From assembly GCF_003049525.1 (NCBI RefSeq), contig NZ_PYWL01000006.1, forward strand, positions 1 through 64,000: a stretch of DNA of 64,000 bases. Reading direction: 5' to 3'. This DNA is from Lysinibacillus fusiformis (lineage in GTDB: Bacteria > Bacillota > Bacilli > Bacillales_A > Planococcaceae). Position numbers and translations under genes: made by a program. The notes below the pieces were generated by a model. It was not told the origin of the DNA, did not search any database, and saw only the letters and a program-made list of their open reading frames with translations. This document shows, piece by piece, positions 8,681 through 17,631 of this stretch (position 1 is its first letter; every line of letters begins with the position of its first letter).

Positions 8681-8756
8681 GGGGCCTTAGCTCAGCTGGG
8701 AGAGCGCCTGCCTTGCACGCAGGAGGTCAGCGGTTCGATCCCGCTAGGCTCCACCA
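8681..8756 (+). tRNA. tRNA-Ala (TGC), copy 2
   Basis: Same sequence as the gene at 1166-1241. Confidence 0.96.
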
Positions 8757-8782
8757 TAGTAATTAACCAGTATAAAGATCCT

Positions 8783-8856
8783 GGCGGCGTAGCTCAGCTG
8801 GCTAGAGCGTACGGTTCATACCCGTAAGGTCGGGGGTTCGATCCCCTCTGCCGCCA
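8783..8856 (+). tRNA. tRNA-Met elongator (CAT), copy 2
   Basis: Same sequence as the gene at 1268-1341. Confidence 0.9.
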
Positions 8857-8862
8857 TCTTAA

Positions 8863-8936
8863 GGACCTTTAGCTCAGTTGGTTAGAGCAGACGGCTCATA
8901 ACCGTCCGGTCGCAGGTTCGAGTCCTGCAAGGTCCA
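8863..8936 (+). tRNA. tRNA-Ile2 (CAT), copy 2
   Basis: Same sequence as the lysidine-type gene at 1348-1421. Confidence 0.85.
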
Positions 8937-8954
8937 TCATTTATATATTATTAC

Positions 8955-9047
8955 GGAGGTATACCCAAGTCTGGCTGAAGGGATCGGTCTTGAAAACCGA
9001 CAGGCGGGTAACACCGCGCGGGGGTTCGAATCCCTCTACCTCCTCCA
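8955..9047 (+). tRNA. tRNA-Ser (TGA), copy 2
   Basis: Same sequence as the gene at 1440-1532. Confidence 0.96.
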
Positions 9048-9097
9048 GTTTTATTCATAAATGGTGCTTTAAAAACTCGAAAAGACAATAAGATTAT

Positions 9098-9172
<75 letters not shown>

Positions 9173-9175
9173 AAT

Positions 9176-9251
9176 GGTCCCGTGGTGTAGCGGTTAACAT
9201 GCCTGCCTGTCACGCAGGAGATCGCCGGTTCGATCCCGGTCGGGACCGCCA
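9176..9251 (+). tRNA. tRNA-Asp (GTC), copy 2
   Basis: Same sequence as the gene at 1661-1736. Confidence 0.96.
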
Positions 9252-9304
9252 TTTTTTTATAGACATGAGAAGCAAAAAGTGAGCAAGCTTAGCATGGACG
9301 AAAT

Positions 9305-9380
9305 GGGTCAGTAGCTCAGTTGGTAGAGCATTAGATTGAAGCTCTAAGTGTCGGCGGTTCGATTCCGTCCTGACCCACCA
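9305..9380 (+). tRNA. tRNA-Phe (GAA), copy 2
   Basis: Same sequence as the gene at 1790-1865. No His gene follows here either. Confidence 0.95.
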
Positions 9381-9385
9381 TTTAT

Positions 9386-9459
9386 GCGGGTGTAGTTTAA
9401 TGGTAAAACCTCAGCCTTCCAAGCTGATGTCGTGAGTTCGATTCTCATCACCCGCTCCA
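9386..9459 (+). tRNA. tRNA-Gly (TCC), copy 2
   Basis: Same sequence as the gene at 1871-1944. Confidence 0.96.
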
Positions 9460-9460
9460 A

Positions 9461-9534
<74 letters not shown>

Positions 9535-9542
9535 TTATTTAT

Positions 9543-9619
9543 TCCGAAGTAGCTCAGTTGGTAGTAGCACCTGACTGTTAATCAGGTTGTCGCAGGTTCG
9601 AGTCCTGCCTTCGGAGCCA
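9543..9619 (+). tRNA. tRNA-Asn (GTT), copy 2
   Basis: Same sequence as the gene at 2028-2104. Confidence 0.96.
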
Positions 9620-9630
9620 TTTTTTTGTGT

Positions 9631-9721
9631 GGGGAAGTACTCAAGAGGCTGAAGAGGCGCCCCTGCTAAGGGTGTAGGTCGGGTAACCGGCGCGAGGGTT
9701 CAAATCCCTCCTTCTCCGCCA
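9631..9721 (+). tRNA. tRNA-Ser (GCT), copy 2
   Basis: Same sequence as the gene at 2116-2206. Confidence 0.95.
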
Positions 9722-9723
9722 TT

Positions 9724-9795
9724 GGCCCGTTGGTCAAGTGGTTAAGACACCGCCCTTTCACGGCGGTAACACGGGTTCGAATCCCGTACGGGTCA
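9724..9795 (+). tRNA. tRNA-Glu (TTC), copy 2
   Basis: Same sequence as the gene at 2209-2280. Confidence 0.96.
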
Positions 9796-9799
9796 TACT

Positions 9800-9839
9800 A
9801 AGTGCAGTAGATGAATTTACATCTACTGCACTTTTTTTA
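9800..9839 (+). terminator. Terminator of tRNA cluster 2
   Basis: The stem agtgcagtagatg/catctactgcact with a 6-base loop is followed by a T run. It lies just outside the repeat and differs in sequence from the copy 1 terminator. Confidence 0.9.
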
Positions 9840-9865
9840 TGAACGGAAAAGAACAGGTAACAAGA

Positions 9866-9909
9866 AAGCCTTCGCCAGATAATCAATCGGCGAAGGCTTG
9901 TTGTTTTTT
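9866..9909. terminator. Hairpin between converging tRNA cluster and iron-uptake operon
   Basis: The stem aagccttcgcc/ggcgaaggctt has a 12-base loop. T-rich sequence follows on the plus strand and a weaker one on the minus strand. It lies just past the end of the minus-strand ATPase gene, so it may terminate that operon or both directions. Confidence 0.7.
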
Positions 9910-9915
9910 GAAGAC

Positions 9916-10713
9916 TTACGTAATATTTCGTCCTTTACCATAAGGAATACATAAAGGTGTTCCAAAGATTGGATCTGATGTCATTTGACATTCAAGATCA
10001 AATACATGGCTAACTAATTCTGTCGTCATGATCTCTTCAGGCTTACCTTGGCGGTAAACTCCTCGATCACGTACAGTAATGATATGATCGGCATAACGAC
10101 AAGCGAGGTTTATATCATGTAAGACCATAATAATTGTTCGCTTTTGCTGTTGATTTAATTCAAATAATAAATCTAACACTTCTATTTGATGAGTTAGATC
10201 TAAATAGGTTGTAGGCTCATCTAAAAGAATAATATCTGTATCTTGAGCAAGTGTCATAGCAATCCATGCACGTTGACGTTGCCCACCTGATAGCTCATCC
10301 ACTGGTCTATCTCGTAATTGCTCCGTACCTGTTGCTTTTAAGGCATTCATCACAATTTCCTCGTCCTTCTCCGTCCATTGCTGGCGCCAACTTTGATAAG
10401 GAAATCGTCCTTGTTTAACGAGCTGTAGAACCGTTAAGCCTTCTGGTGCTACTGGTGATTGAGGAAGTATAGAAAGGTTTTTAGCTACTTGCTTTGTAGA
10501 TAGTTTAAAAATATCTTCGCCATCTAATAACACAGATCCCTTTTTGGGCTTTAATAATCGAGCAATAGAGCGTAAAAGTGTAGATTTGCCACAGCCGTTC
10601 GCTCCAATTAAGACAGTAATTTCATTCAAAGGGATAGATAAATTGAGATCTTCGATAATATTGGAATCACCATAACTTAATGTTAGGGATTTAGTTAATA
10701 AGGATTCAGTCAT
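9916..10713 (-). CDS. yfmF: Iron-citrate/siderophore ABC transporter ATPase (YfmF/FecE-like)
   Basis: A 265-residue ATP-binding subunit that powers ferric-citrate or siderophore import. Walker [10 protein letters not shown] is at 37-45, the ABC signature LSGGQ at 141-145 and Walker B IILLDE at 161-166, followed by the switch histidine in MVLHD. It is the last gene of a three-gene minus-strand operon after two FecCD-type permeases, with the matching lipoprotein divergent on the other side. Fur control is suggested by the box at 12879-12895. Assignment to citrate rather than another siderophore rests on similarity to YfmCDEF. Confidence 0.9.
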   Translation of the reverse strand: MTESLLTKSLTLSYGDSNIIEDLNLSIPLNEITVLIGANGCGKSTLLRSIARLLKPKKGSVLLDGEDIFKLSTKQVAKNLSILPQSPVAPEGLTVLQLVKQGRFPYQSWRQQWTEKDEEIVMNALKATGTEQLRDRPVDELSGGQRQRAWIAMTLAQDTDIILLDEPTTYLDLTHQIEVLDLLFELNQQQKRTIIMVLHDINLACRYADHIITVRDRGVYRQGKPEEIMTTELVSHVFDLECQMTSDPIFGTPLCIPYGKGRNIT

Positions 10714-10728
10714 GATGTATGAACTCCT

Positions 10729-11784
10729 TTATTTATTAGGATTTCTAAATAATAAATAGATAAAATAAGGAGCACCGATGGCAGCAGTAAAGACACCAGC
10801 TGGCACTTCTAAAGGGCTAAACGCAGTACGACCGATAATATCCGCAACCATTACGAGCAATGCTCCAATGGCTGCGGATGTTGGCACAAGTACTCCGAAT
10901 GATGAACCAACGATACGACGTGCGATATGAGGGGCCATCAACCCTACAAATCCAATTGCCCCCGCAAAGGAAATGGCACTTGCTACTAAGCAGCAACATA
11001 ACAGAATTAAATATAGACGAGTTTTTTGAACGGATTGTCCTAATCCTGCCGCTGTATCATCACCTAATTCTTGTACATTTAACTGACGTGTAGTAAAGAA
11101 CGTGACAAGTAGGAGTACTAGTATTAAGGGCACAACGATTTGAACTTGATCCCAGTCTGCGCTTTTGACGCTCCCAGTAATCCACTTATTTGCTTCACTT
11201 GCTTGATAGATAGGACCAATAATCATTAGCATGGTCGTAATGGCTTGCATCAATGCGGATACACTAATACCGATTAAAACAAGACGATTTGGCGTAACAC
11301 CATCTTTCCATGCAAATAGGTAAACCAAACACCCAACTACAGTAGCACCAATAAAACCTGCTAATGGCATCCATTCTATACTGACTGTTAAAGAGTGATT
11401 AGAATCACTGAAAATGGCTAAGAAACCAACAACAGCTGCACCGCCCCCAGCAGATATTCCAATAATATCAGGAGAGGCCAGTGGATTTTTAATGATTCCT
11501 TGTAAAACAGCACCTGCTACAGCTAGCGCCATACCAGTAAACATAGCCATAAAAATTCGGGGCATTCGAAAATCAATAATGATCAACTGATCAAAATCAG
11601 AGCCTTGGCCGAAGAGAGTTTGTACAACTTTAATAGGACTAATAAAAGAATCACCGAATGATGCGCTAAGAAAGAAAACCGCTAGTGTTAGAAAGCTAAT
11701 CACCAGTAATTTTTTCATAGCTTGTACATCTAATAAAAATGATATTTTTTTCTGAAATAAACGGACTGTTCGTATGTTTTTCAT
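10729..11784 (-). CDS. yfmE: FecCD-family permease (YfmE-like)
   Basis: A 351-residue integral membrane permease of the BtuC/FecCD fold, with about nine or ten hydrophobic segments. Conserved motifs include AVAGAVLQGIIKNPLASPDIIGIS and the C-terminal FAGAIGFVGLMAPHIARR. The open frame extends another 55 codons upstream, but that extension lies entirely within the previous gene and is not membrane-like. The ATG at 11784 shares one base with the preceding stop (TAATG) and has an AGGTGG ribosome site. Its partner is the next permease upstream. Confidence 0.88.
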   Translation of the reverse strand: MKNIRTVRLFQKKISFLLDVQAMKKLLVISFLTLAVFFLSASFGDSFISPIKVVQTLFGQGSDFDQLIIIDFRMPRIFMAMFTGMALAVAGAVLQGIIKNPLASPDIIGISAGGGAAVVGFLAIFSDSNHSLTVSIEWMPLAGFIGATVVGCLVYLFAWKDGVTPNRLVLIGISVSALMQAITTMLMIIGPIYQASEANKWITGSVKSADWDQVQIVVPLILVLLLVTFFTTRQLNVQELGDDTAAGLGQSVQKTRLYLILLCCCLVASAISFAGAIGFVGLMAPHIARRIVGSSFGVLVPTSAAIGALLVMVADIIGRTAFSPLEVPAGVFTAAIGAPYFIYLLFRNPNK

Positions 11785-12785
11785 TATTTTTTTCCACCTT
11801 TTCGCGCAAGGTAAATAAAGAATGGCGCGCCAATCATTGCGGTCATGACTCCGACTGGTACTTCTTGTGGCATGATGATATATCGGGCTGCGACATCCGC
11901 TAACAATAATAAAATGCCTCCAAGTAAGGCAGCCATAGGAATAAGCCATCGATGATCTGTGCCGACAAACTTACGCGCAAAATGGGGAACTACAATGCCA
12001 ATAAAACCGATGGGGCCAGCGATAGCAACAGCACCCCCTGCTAAAAAAATAACAATCAAACCTACAATTATTTTCATTAACCCTATACGTAATCCTAGTC
12101 CTCTTGCCACATCATCTCCTAGCGCAAGAGTATTCATTTTAGGGGAAATGATTAGAGCAGCTATCCACCCGATGATTAAATATGGGAGAACTGAGATCAG
12201 AATTTCGAGTTTACGCCCTTGGACAGAGCCAGCTAGCCAAAACAATACTTGCTCAAGTTCTGCTTCATTTGTAGCGAGTAACCCTTGTGTAAATGATGCA
12301 AAAAGTGCACTAATGGCAGCGCCTGCTAAAGTAATTTTTACGGGTGTTACGGCATCTCTTCCGGAGAAACTGATTGCATAAACAGCTAGTGCCGCGATGG
12401 CAGCACCTAGAAAGGCGATCCATGCAAATGATTGTAAACCTGAAATATGGAAAAAAATCATGGCAAAGACAACGGCAAATCCTGCTCCAGCATTTATCCC
12501 TAATATTCCAGGAGAAGCTAAAGGATTTTTCGTTAAAGTTTGCATAAGCACACCCGTAATCGCTAACGATGCTCCAACACAACTGGCTATAAGTGCTCTT
12601 GGAATACGAACATTTTGAATAATGATATGCTCATTTGAATGGTTAAAATGAAAAAAAGATTCAAGGGTAGTTTGGATAGAAGTATTTGCATAGCCATAGA
12701 CAATACTAATGCCCATGCAAAGAAGTAGTAGCAAAACCCCTACGATTAAAGTCAACGTTTTAGAATAATTATTTTTTAAAATCAT
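11784..12785 (-). CDS. yfmD: FecCD-family permease (YfmD-like)
   Basis: A 333-residue FecCD permease, the first gene of the operon. Family motifs: SLAITGVLMQTLTKNPLASPGILGINAGA and AIAGPIGFIGIVVPHFARK. The frame is open back to 12932, but those 49 extra codons cross the Fur-type box and control region, so I start at ATG 12785. The ribosome site there is weak (AAAGAG), so the start is less certain than the identity. Confidence 0.85.
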   Translation of the reverse strand: MILKNNYSKTLTLIVGVLLLLLCMGISIVYGYANTSIQTTLESFFHFNHSNEHIIIQNVRIPRALIASCVGASLAITGVLMQTLTKNPLASPGILGINAGAGFAVVFAMIFFHISGLQSFAWIAFLGAAIAALAVYAISFSGRDAVTPVKITLAGAAISALFASFTQGLLATNEAELEQVLFWLAGSVQGRKLEILISVLPYLIIGWIAALIISPKMNTLALGDDVARGLGLRIGLMKIIVGLIVIFLAGGAVAIAGPIGFIGIVVPHFARKFVGTDHRWLIPMAALLGGILLLLADVAARYIIMPQEVPVGVMTAMIGAPFFIYLARKGGKK

Positions 12786-12878
12786 GTTTAAACTATACTC
12801 TTTTCTTTCATAATTATTAAAATATGTATTGACACTGATAAGCTCATACAATAAGATTAGTAACGTTCTAAGAGACAA

Positions 12879-12895
12879 ATGAAACTGATTTTCAT
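12879..12895. promoter_or_regulatory. Fur-type iron box
   Basis: ATGAAA and TTTCAT form a perfect inverted repeat around ctgat, fitting the tgAtAATnATTaTca-like Fur consensus. It sits in the divergent control region between the permease operon and the iron-binding lipoprotein. Fur binding is inferred. Confidence 0.7.
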
Positions 12896-12946
12896 TCTCG
12901 TCAATTATGCTTAAACATTTTATCATATACAATGGGGGAAGAAAAG

Positions 12947-13927
12947 GTGCAAAAAGGATTTCAAAAACTCTTAGTTTTGCTAGCTATTGTTGCTATTTTT
13001 GTTTTGGCAGCATGCGGTAATTCTAACGATGATAAGAAAGAAGAAAGTTCAAAAGAAAGCAATGCTTACAGTGTAGAACATGCTATGGGAACAACTGAAG
13101 TAAAAGACACACCAAAACGCATTGTTGTTTTAACAAATGAAGGAACAGAGGCACTTTTAGCGTTAGGCATTAAGCCAGTTGGTGCGGTACAATCATGGAC
13201 AGGTGATCCGTGGTATGATCATATTAAGGATCAGATGGAAGGTGTCGAAGTAGTCGGCATTGAACATGAACTTAATTTAGAAAAAATTGCTTCATTAAAA
13301 CCAGATTTAATCATTGGTAATAAATTACGACAAGAAAAAGATTATGCGAAACTTAGCAAAATTGCTCCAACCGTGTTCTCTGAAACATTACGTGGTGATT
13401 GGAAAGAGAACTTTCAGTTATACGCAAAAGCAGTAAATCAAGAAACAAAAGGTAAAGAAGTGTTAACAGCTTACGATGATAAGCTACAAGCGTTAAAAGA
13501 AAAACTTGGTGATCAAACAAACCAAGAAGTTTCATTTGTCCGCTTTATGGCAGATAAATCTCGTATCTATTACACAGATTCATTCTCAGGTATTATTTTT
13601 GATGCGTTAGGATTTAAACGTGTTCCGGCGCAAGCAGATTTATTTAAAGATAATGCAAAGCTAGGAAACTTAGCTGTAGAGGTAGGGAAAGAAGTAATTC
13701 CTCAAATGGATGGGGATGTTATTTTCTACTTCACATACATGCCAACTGGTGATGATTCAGCATTAGCAACTGAACAAGAGTGGACACAAGATCCTCTTTG
13801 GAAAAACCTTTCTGCTGTTCAAAAAGGCAATGCACATAAAGTAGATGATGTCATTTGGAATACAGCTGGAGGAATTCTAGCTGCTGATATTATGCTAGAT
13901 CAAGTAGAAGAAATCTTTACGAAATAA
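12947..13927 (+). CDS. yfmC: Iron-citrate/siderophore-binding lipoprotein (YfmC-like)
   Basis: A 326-residue extracellular solute-binding protein of the FecB/BtuF fold. The lipobox is LAAC with lipid cysteine at 23 when translation starts at GTG 12947, which has a GGGGGA ribosome site 7 bases upstream. An in-frame ATG at 12932 would add five residues but has no ribosome site. The segments RIVVLTNEGTEALLALGIKP and WTGDPWYDHI resemble B. subtilis YfmC, the ferric-citrate binder. It is divergent from its permease and ATPase genes and probably iron-repressed with them. Confidence 0.9.
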   Translation: MQKGFQKLLVLLAIVAIFVLAACGNSNDDKKEESSKESNAYSVEHAMGTTEVKDTPKRIVVLTNEGTEALLALGIKPVGAVQSWTGDPWYDHIKDQMEGVEVVGIEHELNLEKIASLKPDLIIGNKLRQEKDYAKLSKIAPTVFSETLRGDWKENFQLYAKAVNQETKGKEVLTAYDDKLQALKEKLGDQTNQEVSFVRFMADKSRIYYTDSFSGIIFDALGFKRVPAQADLFKDNAKLGNLAVEVGKEVIPQMDGDVIFYFTYMPTGDDSALATEQEWTQDPLWKNLSAVQKGNAHKVDDVIWNTAGGILAADIMLDQVEEIFTK

Positions 13928-13939
13928 TTAATGGATAAG

Positions 13940-13979
13940 CTATACATTCATCGAAATAAGATGAGTGTATAGTTTTTTT
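13940..13979 (+). terminator. Terminator of the iron-binding lipoprotein gene
   Basis: The stem ctatacattcatc/gatgagtgtatag (one G:U) is followed by seven Ts. Confidence 0.9.
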
Positions 13980-14045
13980 ATTTCCGTAAGAGCATTTTGT
14001 ATTTTTTAGCGAGATAGACTAAGATGTGGGAGAGGGGGGATAGAT

Positions 14046-15254
14046 TTGAGTGAAAAATTAAAATGGGTTCCTAATCAACATTATGTAGGGCAAGATAATG
14101 ACGAACAAATAACAGCCTTACTTTCGAATTTTACTCTAGAACAAGTAAAGAAAGTTAGTCAATTCCAACGTACATATGAGAAGTTTGAAAAGACACCACT
14201 CCATCATTTAGCATCATTGGCTTCCTATATGGATGTAGAAAAAATCTGGATAAAAGATGAATCGTTTCGATTTGGTTTGAATGCCTTTAAAGTACTAGGA
14301 GGCGTTTATGCTATCGCACAATATGTTGCCAATATGCTCAATAAAGATATTGAAGATCTTTCCTATGAACAATTAAAGTCATCAGAACTAAAAGATCAGT
14401 TGGGTGAGTTAACGTTTATTTCAACAACTGATGGGAACCATGGTCGAGGGGTAGCTTGGGCAGCTCGAGAGCTAGGTTTTCAAGCACGAATCTATATGCC
14501 TGCTGGTAGCGCTAAGGAACGATTACAAAACATTATCAATGAGGGAGCCTATGCTGAAATCACCGCAATGAATTATGATGATACTGTTCGTTATACTTCT
14601 CAGCTAGCTGAAGAACATGGTTGGGTTTTAATTCAGGATACAATGTGGGATGGCTATGAGAAAATCCCATTATGGATTATGCAGGGCTATACAACTCTAA
14701 TACAAGAGGTTGTTGAAGAGATAGAACAAGCACCGACTCATGTGTTTTTACAGGCTGGAGTAGGGTCTTTTGCAGCAGCAGTAGTTGCCTTTTTAAGACA
14801 ATACTATGAGCAGGAAATGACTATTGTTTTAGTGGAGCCACATGTAGCTAATTGTTATTATAAAAGCTTTAAAGCGGGTACCAATGAATTTGTAACTGTT
14901 GGCGGCGACATGCAAACGATAATGGCAGGGCTTGCGTGTGGTGAACCGAATCCTCAGGCGTGGAAACTGTTAAAAGCCTATACGAAAATAAGCATTAGCT
15001 GTGGGGAAGAAGTAGCAGCAACAGGAATGCGTATCCTTGGTAATCCATTGAACACTGATACACGCATTGTAGCAGGAGAATCGGGAGCAGCTCCATTTGG
15101 TTGTTTTTATGAAATCATAACAAATGATCGTTACAGACAATTAAAAGATACGTTACAGTTAAATAGAGATGCGAGAGTATTATTAATTAATACAGAGGGT
15201 GACACGGATAAAGAAAATTATCGACAAATAGTGTGGCATGGAAAATATCAATAG
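14046..15254 (+). CDS. dpaL: Diaminopropionate ammonia-lyase
   Basis: A 402-residue PLP enzyme of fold type II that splits 2,3-diaminopropionate to pyruvate and two ammonia. The PLP lysine is K82 in FGLNAFKVLGG, and STTDGNHGRGVAW is the family phosphate/substrate loop. LQAGVGSFAAAVVAF and the C-terminal INTEGDTD fit the YgeX family. It starts at TTG with a GGGGGGA ribosome site five bases upstream. It is a single gene with no other diaminopropionate or ureide genes next to it. Confidence 0.92.
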   Translation: MSEKLKWVPNQHYVGQDNDEQITALLSNFTLEQVKKVSQFQRTYEKFEKTPLHHLASLASYMDVEKIWIKDESFRFGLNAFKVLGGVYAIAQYVANMLNKDIEDLSYEQLKSSELKDQLGELTFISTTDGNHGRGVAWAARELGFQARIYMPAGSAKERLQNIINEGAYAEITAMNYDDTVRYTSQLAEEHGWVLIQDTMWDGYEKIPLWIMQGYTTLIQEVVEEIEQAPTHVFLQAGVGSFAAAVVAFLRQYYEQEMTIVLVEPHVANCYYKSFKAGTNEFVTVGGDMQTIMAGLACGEPNPQAWKLLKAYTKISISCGEEVAATGMRILGNPLNTDTRIVAGESGAAPFGCFYEIITNDRYRQLKDTLQLNRDARVLLINTEGDTDKENYRQIVWHGKYQ

Positions 15255-15264
15255 CAATTTAGAC

Positions 15265-15298
15265 GAAAGCCATCGAGAAGTTACTCTCGATGGCTTTC
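15265..15298. terminator. Hairpin between convergent genes
   Basis: A perfect 14-bp stem gaaagccatcgaga/tctcgatggctttc has a 6-base loop between two convergent genes. No long T run follows on either strand, so termination efficiency is uncertain. Confidence 0.6.
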
Positions 15299-15306
15299 AG
15301 ACGTTA

Positions 15307-16620
15307 TTAGTGAATTTTAATAGCGGCAATTTTATAAGCACCATATTCATCTGTGATTACAGTATACGTCTTATACCGATTGTAAAATTGATAATTACCT
15401 TGGGCATCATAGAAATCAAAGGTTTCATTCATATCAACATAGTATTGGCCACTCGAATATTGTACATCAAGCACTTCATTGTTTGTAAAATAGAAGTAAT
15501 TGCCCTGATACGCAATTTCATTTATATATTTTTCTAGTTCTTTATAAGCAGAACTACTAGGTGCAAGCATATCGGCAATCCAATAAAAATCACCCTCATT
15601 AAGGGCCATTTCATAGTATAGGCGGAATGACTGCACGAATTGCCCTGCTAACAAATTTTCTGCTTCAGTAGTAGTTTCTGTATGACTAGCAGGTTGTTGA
15701 CTGCTATCGTATAGATTAGCAACAGAACGAACCTCATTTGCAGAAAGAGGCTGAGCAATCCATCCATCAAATTGGTCTACCATACTGTAAAGAGGGATAG
15801 AGAAGGCGAAGTGTGTGCTTGTTTCGGTTGTGTAAAGTAGGGAGTTAATCCCAATTACATTTCCTGTATTAACATCCACCAAAGGACCGCCACTACTACC
15901 TTTATCAATTTGTGCATCGACCTGATATATTTGTTTGTATATAAAATTTTCAAGCTTCATATCCCGTTTATTGCCTGTTATATAGCCAATGGAGGCTGAA
16001 TTTTCAAAGCCTTGTGGACTTCCAAAGGCAATGACTTCTAAGCCAATAGGTGATTCTGATGTTTCAATATCTAATGGTGCTGTCTCTTGATAGCTAGGAA
16101 CATGTATTAAAGCTATATCATAACGATCAGATATACCGACTACTGTACCAGGTGATTCTTGACCCATAGAATTTCGAACCATTACTTCGACTTCACCTTG
16201 GACAACATGCGCATTAGTAATAACATACCCCCCTTTTTTATATAGGAAGCCGGAACCTTGCGCATTGTTAGTTAGAATGGTGAATACCTTTTGCTGAATC
16301 TCCTTTATAAGAGTGACACGATCAACCTGCTGTGCATGAGCTTCTTGCTTTTTCGTCAGTTCCTCAGAGGAAACTTGCTTTGTCTCTAAATTCTGATTGT
16401 CATTTATTTCCGAGTAAGTGGCTGAATTACTTTTTTTATTGGAGAAGAAATCCCAATAGGCATAGCCCAGCCCACCAATTGCAATGAAACAGACGGACAA
16501 TACGATAATGGCCCATGTTGGGATACCCTGTTTTGAGGGTGTATTTGTCAATTTAGTACCACAACCCGAGCAAAATTTACTGTCATTTAGATTCTCATGC
16601 TGACAATTTGGACATTTCAT
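15307..16620 (-). CDS. Membrane-anchored trypsin-like serine protease with zinc ribbon
   Basis: 437 residues. An N-terminal zinc ribbon (C3, C6, C17, C20) is followed by one membrane segment at about 33-52. Next is an HtrA/trypsin-like domain with the triad H138 (ITNAHVV), D168 (DIALIHV) and S243 (GSSGGPL). No PDZ domain is seen. The last 110 residues resemble the NTF2-like C-terminal domain of TcaA-type proteins, by my reading. Topology suggests a cytoplasmic ribbon and an external protease. It may act in envelope quality control or signalling; the substrate is unknown. Confidence 0.8.
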   Translation of the reverse strand: MKCPNCQHENLNDSKFCSGCGTKLTNTPSKQGIPTWAIIVLSVCFIAIGGLGYAYWDFFSNKKSNSATYSEINDNQNLETKQVSSEELTKKQEAHAQQVDRVTLIKEIQQKVFTILTNNAQGSGFLYKKGGYVITNAHVVQGEVEVMVRNSMGQESPGTVVGISDRYDIALIHVPSYQETAPLDIETSESPIGLEVIAFGSPQGFENSASIGYITGNKRDMKLENFIYKQIYQVDAQIDKGSSGGPLVDVNTGNVIGINSLLYTTETSTHFAFSIPLYSMVDQFDGWIAQPLSANEVRSVANLYDSSQQPASHTETTTEAENLLAGQFVQSFRLYYEMALNEGDFYWIADMLAPSSSAYKELEKYINEIAYQGNYFYFTNNEVLDVQYSSGQYYVDMNETFDFYDAQGNYQFYNRYKTYTVITDEYGAYKIAAIKIH

Positions 16621-16744
16621 CCTATTACCCTCCTGTGAAATATTTACTATTTATATCGGTTGGAAAATATAGTTTTATAGGTAGTTATGGAATTATATGA
16701 ACGGAGAGGATGATTATAGGAAGAGGAAAAATTTATTTTTCCTA

Positions 16745-16775
16745 TTGACCTTAACGTTGCGTCAAAGTTTACAGT
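16745..16775 (+). promoter_or_regulatory. MerR-type promoter/operator with 19-bp spacer
   Basis: TTGACC (-35) and TACAGT (-10) are separated by 19 bp, the over-long spacing typical of MerR-regulated promoters. The dyad ACCTTAACG-TTG-CGTCAAAGT (16748-16768) fills the spacer with 7 of 9 bases symmetric. It probably drives autoregulation of the following gene. Confidence 0.85.
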
Positions 16776-16796
16776 AGCAGTAATGGAGGTGAAAAC

Positions 16797-17558
16797 ATGG
16801 AATATACAATTCAAGAACTTGCCCAATTGTCTGGTGTAAGCACGAGAACTCTGCGTTATTATGATGAAATTGGGCTACTGAAACCAGCTAGAACCAATGA
16901 GGCGAGCTATCGATTTTACGGTCAATCGGAAGTCGATTTGCTGCAGCAGATTTTATTTTACCGAGCATTGGATATGAAGCTAGCAACTATTCAGGATATT
17001 ATTCAAGCTCCTCATTTTCAACATTCCGAGGCGCTAAAGTCACATAAAGCTGCTCTGCTTAAACGAAAAGAACAGCTTGAGACGATCTTACAGACGGTAG
17101 AAAAAACGATATTATCAATTGAGGGGGAAAGACCTATGTCAAATGAAGAAAAATTTAATGGATTTAAAGAAAAGCTAATCGAGGATAATGAAAATAAATA
17201 TGGTCAAGAAATTCGTGCCAAATATGGAGATAAAACGGTAGATGCTTCCAATGCTAAGCTTATGAATATGACAGAGGAACAATTTCAGGCAATGCAGCAA
17301 TTGGAGCAGCAAATGTTTGAACGTTTAACAGAGGCAATGGGGTTGGGAGACGCAACAAGTGATATTGCAATGGAAGTCGCAGAGCTCCATAAACGATGGT
17401 TGAGCTTTTCATGGAAAGAATATTCTAAAGAGGCACATGTAGGACTCGCTCAAATGTATATAGCAGATGAACGTTTCACCGCTTATTACGACGAGCGTAG
17501 TGTAGTGGGAGCTGCACAGTTTTTACACGATGCAATCGTAGCTTATACGAGTAAATAA
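16797..17558 (+). CDS. MerR-family regulator with TipAS drug-binding domain (Mta/TipAL-like)
   Basis: 253 residues. The N-terminal MerR winged helix is at about 1-70 (YTIQELAQLSGVSTRTLRYYDEIGLLKP). A coiled-coil dimer helix at about 75-110 leads to an all-helical TipAS domain at about 120-253 that binds hydrophobic or thiopeptide-like compounds in relatives such as Mta and TipAL. The start has a GGAGGTG ribosome site. The upstream promoter carries its own operator. No efflux pump gene is adjacent, so any target lies elsewhere. Confidence 0.9.
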   Translation: MEYTIQELAQLSGVSTRTLRYYDEIGLLKPARTNEASYRFYGQSEVDLLQQILFYRALDMKLATIQDIIQAPHFQHSEALKSHKAALLKRKEQLETILQTVEKTILSIEGERPMSNEEKFNGFKEKLIEDNENKYGQEIRAKYGDKTVDASNAKLMNMTEEQFQAMQQLEQQMFERLTEAMGLGDATSDIAMEVAELHKRWLSFSWKEYSKEAHVGLAQMYIADERFTAYYDERSVVGAAQFLHDAIVAYTSK

Positions 17559-17631
17559 ATAAACCTTCCTTATGCTGATGTTTTAGAAACAATAAATTAG
17601 GAAAAAATGAAAGCATAAGGAGGAGATTTTT

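Noticed and set aside
9386..9459. Suspected His gene hidden between Phe and Ile
   Set aside because: The anticodon loop is CTTCCAA, which is Gly(TCC), and no -1 G or GTG anticodon is present.
11785..11949. 55-codon N-terminal extension of the YfmE-like permease
   Set aside because: It lies in another frame of the upstream permease, is not membrane-like, and the TAATG overlap with a ribosome site explains the real start.
12786..12932. 49-codon N-terminal extension of the YfmD-like permease
   Set aside because: It would translate the Fur-type box and promoter region and has no family similarity.
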